DNA of 35,157 nt from Caryophanales bacterium UBA3631 (lineage in GTDB: Bacteria > Bacillota_I > Bacilli_A > RF39 > UBA660). This document shows, one piece after another, positions 32,093 through 35,157 of this stretch (the stretch's first letter is position 1; every line of letters begins with the position of its first letter). Made by a program: the position numbers and the translations under genes. The stretch is taken from the NCBI GenBank assembly GCA_002374055.1, contig DFLA01000028.1, positions 1 to 35,157 on the forward strand. The letters are read 5' to 3'. The notes beneath the pieces are model-generated. The model was not told where the DNA came from and made no database searches. It saw only the letters and a list, made by a program, of their open reading frames with translations.

Positions 32093-33397
32093 ATGAAAAA
32101 GTATGAATTAGAGTTAACTGAAGATAATATAAAAAAAACGATTGAAAGTAATATATTGGGTAGAAATGCTAATTTAGTAATGTTGGGTAAAATGCTTTTA
32201 AATCAAAATGAAAATGTTATGATTTCATTAGATGGAACTTGGGGATCCGGAAAGACATTTTTTATTAAACAATTTGAATATTTAATAAAGAATATAGATA
32301 AATTTCCAGACAATAAAGTATTTGTTGAAACCAATAAAGAAGTATTTAGAAAATTAAAAGATAATAATTTAGTTATTTACTATAATGCTTGGCAAAATGA
32401 TGATCATGATGACCCTCTAGAATCAATCATGTATGCTATTTTAAATGAATTTCCTAATCAAAAGAAACAGTTAATTGATTTTAAGGAATACAAAAAGATT
32501 GTTAAAGGATTTATATGGGATGTAATAAGGGTTGCTAGTCTTGAAACAATAGATATGAAACATTTTGATGAAATGAAAAGTTATGAAGATATTACTTCGT
32601 CTATTATTACTGTTGAGGAGAAGAAAGATTCATTTAATAAATTAGTTAATGAAATTTTAACTGATAATCAAAGATTAATTCTAATTGTTGATGAATTGGA
32701 TAGATGTAAACCAACTTTTGCGGTTAAAATGTTAGAAACTTTAAAACATTTTTATGATAATGATAAAATTACAATTATTGTAGTAACAAATAATAGTGAA
32801 CTATCACACACCATTAAAAAGTTTTATGGCTATGAATTTGATGGGTGTGGGTATTTAAATAAATTTTATGATGCTGTAATTAGTCTAGAAATTAAAGATA
32901 TTAAACATTATTTACAAAATCAATTGAATTTTTGTAATAGAACTTATCTTCCTTATGATATGTCATATTTAATACTTAAATATTATAATTTTTCACTTAG
33001 GGAATGTAATAAGTTTATTACTATATATAACTTACTTAGTAGTTATATAGAAACTGAGTCCGATTTTCATAGAAATGAAAATTATGTATTTTCGAGTATC
33101 TTATTGCCTTTAGCAATAGCTTTAAAAATTAAACATATAGATTTATATCAACAATTTATGAATAATAAAGGAGATAATATTATAAGAGAATTTATAAAAG
33201 GTAGTGAAACAGATAAAGAAATGATTGATTGGATAAAAGAATTACTTGGTAATCCTGAACGAGATTATATTGATGTAATTATCGGTTATTATAAGCAAAT
33301 ATTTGATAAAAATAATTCTATTTATAGAATGAATTTTCATGATGCAATATCTTTATTAGGAACAAGACTTCAAATTGAAGATAATTCAAATGAATAA
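32093..33397 (+). CDS. KAP-family P-loop NTPase
   Basis: A 434-residue NTPase of the KAP group (STAND-related P-loop ATPases). Walker A is GTWGSGKT (48-55). The KAP-typical YYNAWQNDDHDDPLESI (96-112) is present, and the Walker B block is IVDELDRCKP (198-207), the family's clearest signature. The C-terminal 200 residues are helical and unassigned. No membrane segment was seen, although many KAP proteins have one. KAP ATPases occur in phage-exclusion proteins and multi-gene defence islands, but this one stands alone and its function is open. Lys codons are mostly AAA, unlike the AAG-rich genes to the left, suggesting transfer. ATG 32093 follows AAAGGGAG; the frame back to 32066 has no such site. 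Confidence 0.88.
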   Translation: MKKYELELTEDNIKKTIESNILGRNANLVMLGKMLLNQNENVMISLDGTWGSGKTFFIKQFEYLIKNIDKFPDNKVFVETNKEVFRKLKDNNLVIYYNAWQNDDHDDPLESIMYAILNEFPNQKKQLIDFKEYKKIVKGFIWDVIRVASLETIDMKHFDEMKSYEDITSSIITVEEKKDSFNKLVNEILTDNQRLILIVDELDRCKPTFAVKMLETLKHFYDNDKITIIVVTNNSELSHTIKKFYGYEFDGCGYLNKFYDAVISLEIKDIKHYLQNQLNFCNRTYLPYDMSYLILKYYNFSLRECNKFITIYNLLSSYIETESDFHRNENYVFSSILLPLAIALKIKHIDLYQQFMNNKGDNIIREFIKGSETDKEMIDWIKELLGNPERDYIDVIIGYYKQIFDKNNSIYRMNFHDAISLLGTRLQIEDNSNE

Positions 33398-33404
33398 TCG
33401 TTTA

Positions 33405-33456
33405 AATGTTACTTTTAAAACTAAAATATCAAAATAATAATTAAATAAGTAACATT
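33405..33456. repeat. 10-bp inverted repeat after the KAP gene
   Basis: AATGTTACTT (33405-33414) and AAGTAACATT (33447-33456) are exact reverse complements separated by 32 nt of very AT-rich sequence. There is no T-tract, so it is not an ordinary terminator. It could be a recombination site, a protein-binding dyad or chance. Confidence 0.45.
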
Positions 33457-33472
33457 AATACAATTAATTGAC

Positions 33473-33509
33473 ATTTTTTAGGAATATTAATTAGTTTTTC
33501 CTAAAAAAT
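33473..33509. repeat. 12-bp perfect inverted repeat, possible bidirectional terminator
   Basis: ATTTTTTAGGAA (33473-33484) and TTCCTAAAAAAT (33498-33509) are exact reverse complements around a 13-nt loop. The arms carry T and A runs, so the hairpin resembles a terminator on either strand. It follows the KAP gene by 75 nt and could end that transcript. A TTGACA at 33468-33473 directly abuts it but has no matching -10. Confidence 0.55.
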
Positions 33510-33552
33510 AAAAATGATTTGTTTTAATAGTTAAAGAAAAATGTAAGTGTAA

Positions 33553-33581
33553 TTTACAAAATGATTAAAGTATGATATATT
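33553..33581 (+). promoter_or_regulatory. Promoter of the attenuated ASCH-deaminase unit
   Basis: TTTACA (33553-33558), 17-nt spacer, TATATT (33576-33581) with TG at 33573-33574 (extended -10). TAAGTGTAA occurs twice, at 33544-33552 and 33583-33591, flanking the core promoter. The first copy runs into the palindrome TGTAATTTACA (33548-33558) over the -35 box, a possible regulator site. The predicted start is near 33588. Confidence 0.75.
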
Positions 33582-33619
33582 ATAAGTGTAAATTATTCAA
33601 AGAAAGGAGCGTGATTAAG

Positions 33620-33685
33620 ATGAAAAATTTACAAGTTATTAATAATGCAGAATTAATCACTACTCCTAATTTGTTAAACTTTTAG
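33620..33685 (+). CDS. 21-residue leader peptide of an attenuator
   Basis: A short ORF reading MKNLQVINNAELITTPNLLNF, with a strong ribosome site (AAAGGAG at 33603-33609) and an ATG about 10 nt later. It lies between a good promoter and a terminator that precedes the ASCH-deaminase gene. Codons 9-13 contain the pairing segment 33645-33657, so a translating ribosome would mask it. There is no run of one amino acid, which argues against amino-acid starvation control and for drug-induced stalling or overall translation sensing. The peptide matches no leader I know. Confidence 0.7.
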   Translation: MKNLQVINNAELITTPNLLNF

Positions 33686-33736
33686 GAATATTCTTTTAGA
33701 TTATAGAATTAATTCTGCATAATGCAGAATTTTTTT
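33644..33736 (+). promoter_or_regulatory. Translation-coupled transcription attenuator
   Basis: Segment 1 (ATGCAGAATTAAT, 33645-33657) lies inside the leader ORF. Segment 2 (ATTAATTCTGCAT, 33708-33720) is its perfect 13-bp complement. Segment 3 (GCAGAATT, 33724-33731) pairs with the end of segment 2 to form a terminator. If 1 pairs with 2, the terminator cannot form. A ribosome moving through codons 9-13 blocks segment 1 and favours termination. A ribosome held near the start, or absent, would permit 1:2 pairing and read-through. The pairing is seen in the sequence; the mechanism is inferred. Confidence 0.75.
33711..33736 (+). terminator. Attenuator terminator
   Basis: AATTCTGC (33711-33718) pairs with GCAGAATT (33724-33731) around ATAAT, followed by Ts to 33736. 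AGGAGG of the next gene follows at once. Confidence 0.82.
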
Positions 33737-33753
33737 GTTAGGAGGATATTGAA

Positions 33754-34509
33754 ATGATAATGAAATTAAATATTAATGATAGAGCAGCTCTAGCTATTAA
33801 GAATAATACTAAGAGAGTAGAAATTAGAGCAAACAAAGAAAATAGTGATCATGATTATAGTAAATTAAAAGAAAATGATATTATAGAATTTACTAGTAAT
33901 GATTTAGGAGTATTTTATGTTAAAGTTAAAGAAGTAAATCATTATGATTCATTAGAAGAATTATTTACTTTAGAGGGTACAAGATATACAACTTCATCTA
34001 CTAATGATAAAGAAGAAGCAATTAAAAATGTAAGCAAATTAGATGGATATCAAGAAGCTATTAAGAAAAATGGTGTATATGCTATTCATATAGAATATTT
34101 ATATAGTGAAAACACTATTTGGGAAGAATTATATGAAAAAGCTAAGAATGTAAGAAATCCAAGAGATGTGTCAGGTATGATTAGTGCAGGACAAGTTGGA
34201 GCAGCAATACTTACTAAAAATCATAATATTTATACAGGGGTATGTATTGATACAGCATCAACATTAGGAATGTGTGGAGAACGTAATGCTATTGCTAATA
34301 TGATTACGAATGGAGAAAATGAAATTATAAAATTAGTATGTGTTGATTCTAAAGGTAATGTTGGATCACCTTGCGGTGCTTGTAGAGAATATATGATGCA
34401 ACTTTCTAAGAATAGTAAGGATATTGAGATACTAAAAGATATTGATACTAAAGAAATAGTAAAACTAGAAGAATTAATACCTGATTGGTGGGGTAAGACA
34501 CGTGTATAA
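33754..34509 (+). CDS. ASCH-domain / cytidine deaminase-like fusion protein
   Basis: A 251-residue two-domain protein. Residues 1-115 form an ASCH (PUA-like) domain with the K20-x-x-E23-x-R25 motif, a 'LKENDIIEF' turn (38-46) and the later VKVKEVNHYDSLEEL (56-70). Residues ~122-251 form a deaminase of the CDA/blasticidin-S deaminase group. It has VGAAI (148-152), Cys174-Gly-Glu176 (zinc ligand and catalytic Glu), PCGAC with zinc ligands Cys207 and Cys210, and a C-terminal EELIPDWWG resembling the end of blasticidin-type enzymes. Some ASCH proteins (YqfB) remove acyl groups from N4-acylcytidine; the YqfB threonine is Glu here, so that activity is unproven. Its AGGAGG directly follows the attenuator. 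Confidence 0.85.
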   Translation: MIMKLNINDRAALAIKNNTKRVEIRANKENSDHDYSKLKENDIIEFTSNDLGVFYVKVKEVNHYDSLEELFTLEGTRYTTSSTNDKEEAIKNVSKLDGYQEAIKKNGVYAIHIEYLYSENTIWEELYEKAKNVRNPRDVSGMISAGQVGAAILTKNHNIYTGVCIDTASTLGMCGERNAIANMITNGENEIIKLVCVDSKGNVGSPCGACREYMMQLSKNSKDIEILKDIDTKEIVKLEELIPDWWGKTRV

Positions 34510-34530
34510 AAATAGAAAGGAATATGTTAA

Positions 34531-35148
34531 ATGAATTTAATCGGTAGTAGAACTATAGAAACTGAAAGATTAATTTTAAAAAGTTCTAAGATAGAAGAGC
34601 AAAAAAGATTGTGGGAGATACTAATGATACCAGAAGTAAATAAATGGTATTTAACAGGTGCTAAAAAGCATACAAATAATCCTAGTCACTGGACTTGGGA
34701 TAATCAGGAAAAATTTTATAAATCTAAAGTCGATAAAGCAGATAATAATGATGTATTTGTATGGAGTGTGTTTTTAAAACCGGAATATACAAATAGTGGT
34801 TATGAAGAAGTAATAGGGCAAGTATCTGCTCAAGAAAATGGAGAGGATATTACTATTCGTGATGTTGGTTGGTATATGGATCCTGCTTATCAAGGAAAAG
34901 GCTATGCAACAGAAGCTGCAAAAGCAATGATAGATTATATGTTTAATGAAGTAGAAATAAACGGTATTTCTTCTGGTGCTGTAAAAGATAATTTAGCGTC
35001 TTGTAAAATATTTGAAAAATTAGGATTTAATAAGATTGGTGAAATAGAAGAAGAATCACCTTATACATTTTATAATGGAATATTAACTTTTTCTAAATAT
35101 GGATTGACAAGAGAGTGTTATTTTAATAATGAAAATAATAGAATATGA
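34531..35148 (+). CDS. GNAT-family acetyltransferase (RimJ/RimL-like)
   Basis: A 205-residue N-acetyltransferase. It opens with the RimJ/RimL-type pattern IETERLILKSSKIEEQKRLWE (start of residues 8-28), has a central DVGWYMDPAYQGKGYATEA (~112-130) holding the acetyl-CoA pyrophosphate loop Q-G-K-G-Y-A, and ends with NLASCKIFEKLGF (~154-166). The family acetylates protein N-termini or small molecules, including antibiotics; the substrate is not evident. It starts 21 nt after the ASCH-deaminase gene, with AAAGGA upstream, so it should share its attenuator. Its A-rich codon use matches the rest of the right-end segment. Confidence 0.87.
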   Translation: MNLIGSRTIETERLILKSSKIEEQKRLWEILMIPEVNKWYLTGAKKHTNNPSHWTWDNQEKFYKSKVDKADNNDVFVWSVFLKPEYTNSGYEEVIGQVSAQENGEDITIRDVGWYMDPAYQGKGYATEAAKAMIDYMFNEVEINGISSGAVKDNLASCKIFEKLGFNKIGEIEEESPYTFYNGILTFSKYGLTRECYFNNENNRI

Positions 35149-35157
35149 AGATAAATA

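Noticed and set aside
33644..33736. A T-box or metabolite riboswitch before the ASCH-deaminase gene
   Set aside because: There is no T-box sequence or known aptamer core. The leader ORF and three-segment pairing explain the terminator better.
33398..33753. CRISPR array or tandem repeat in the AT-rich gap
   Set aside because: Only pairs of inverted or duplicated short motifs occur; there is no regular repeat-spacer pattern anywhere in the window.

Overview
The window is about 35 kb of very AT-rich DNA from a low-GC, walled bacterium of the Bacillota. It is most likely a Bacilli-related gut lineage of the kind known only from metagenomes. The evidence is a DnaB/DnaI-type helicase-loader pair, two T-box leaders, the dnaG-rpoD-trmK block, a murG-murB-divIB-ftsA-ftsZ cluster, Shine-Dalgarno sites of the GGAGG and GGTGAT type, and TGA used as a stop codon (so not the Mollicutes code). 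Almost everything is on the + strand. No species name can be given from sequence alone.

Layout. 1-320: two tRNA genes (Lys-CTT with a badly paired acceptor stem, and a sound Ile-GAT). 378-931: a divergent pair of small XRE-type regulators around a dyad. 1005-3205: dnaB-like and dnaI. 3220-5806: a T-box unit with an unknown gene followed by thrS. 5812-9394: dnaG, rpoD, trmK, converging on a yqfQ/vrrA-like gene on the - strand. 9793-12660: pilC-like gene with an unusual basic extension, and prepilin peptidase. 12697-17782: murG, murB, divIB/ftsQ, then ftsA, ftsZ. 17790-20362: lspA, rluD-like gene, rhomboid protease. 20382-22367: a type IV pilin-like protein, rsmE and an acidic membrane-anchored protein. 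22369-27609: mtaB, a divergent pyruvate kinase and a GH31 protein. 27620-30638: a second T-box unit with a small membrane protein and leuS. 30674-31930: a class B penicillin-binding protein that stops before its KTG box.

From about 31.93 kb the character changes. The coding sequence turns A-rich (Lys AAA rather than AAG, Leu TTA), the PBP is cut off, and accessory genes follow: a KAP-family P-loop NTPase, then a leader-peptide/attenuator unit driving an ASCH-cytidine deaminase fusion and a GNAT acetyltransferase. This end looks like an inserted or replaced segment.

The most interesting candidate system is 33553-35148. A 21-codon leader ORF with a strong ribosome site contains a segment that can pair perfectly over 13 bp with a second segment. 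That second segment otherwise forms an intrinsic terminator just before the ASCH-deaminase gene. The geometry fits induction by early ribosome stalling or failure of leader translation. The two enzymes are of kinds that modify small molecules, and the deaminase half resembles blasticidin-S-deaminase-type enzymes. A drug-inducible resistance unit against a ribosome-targeting cytosine-nucleoside antibiotic is a coherent hypothesis, not a demonstrated fact.

The core genes form short transcription units separated by compact intergenic regions. Terminator hairpins often reuse the stop codon, and most promoters are of the extended -10 type (TGnTAnAAT). Several leaders are only 10-16 nt long, with the ribosome site almost at the predicted mRNA 5' end.
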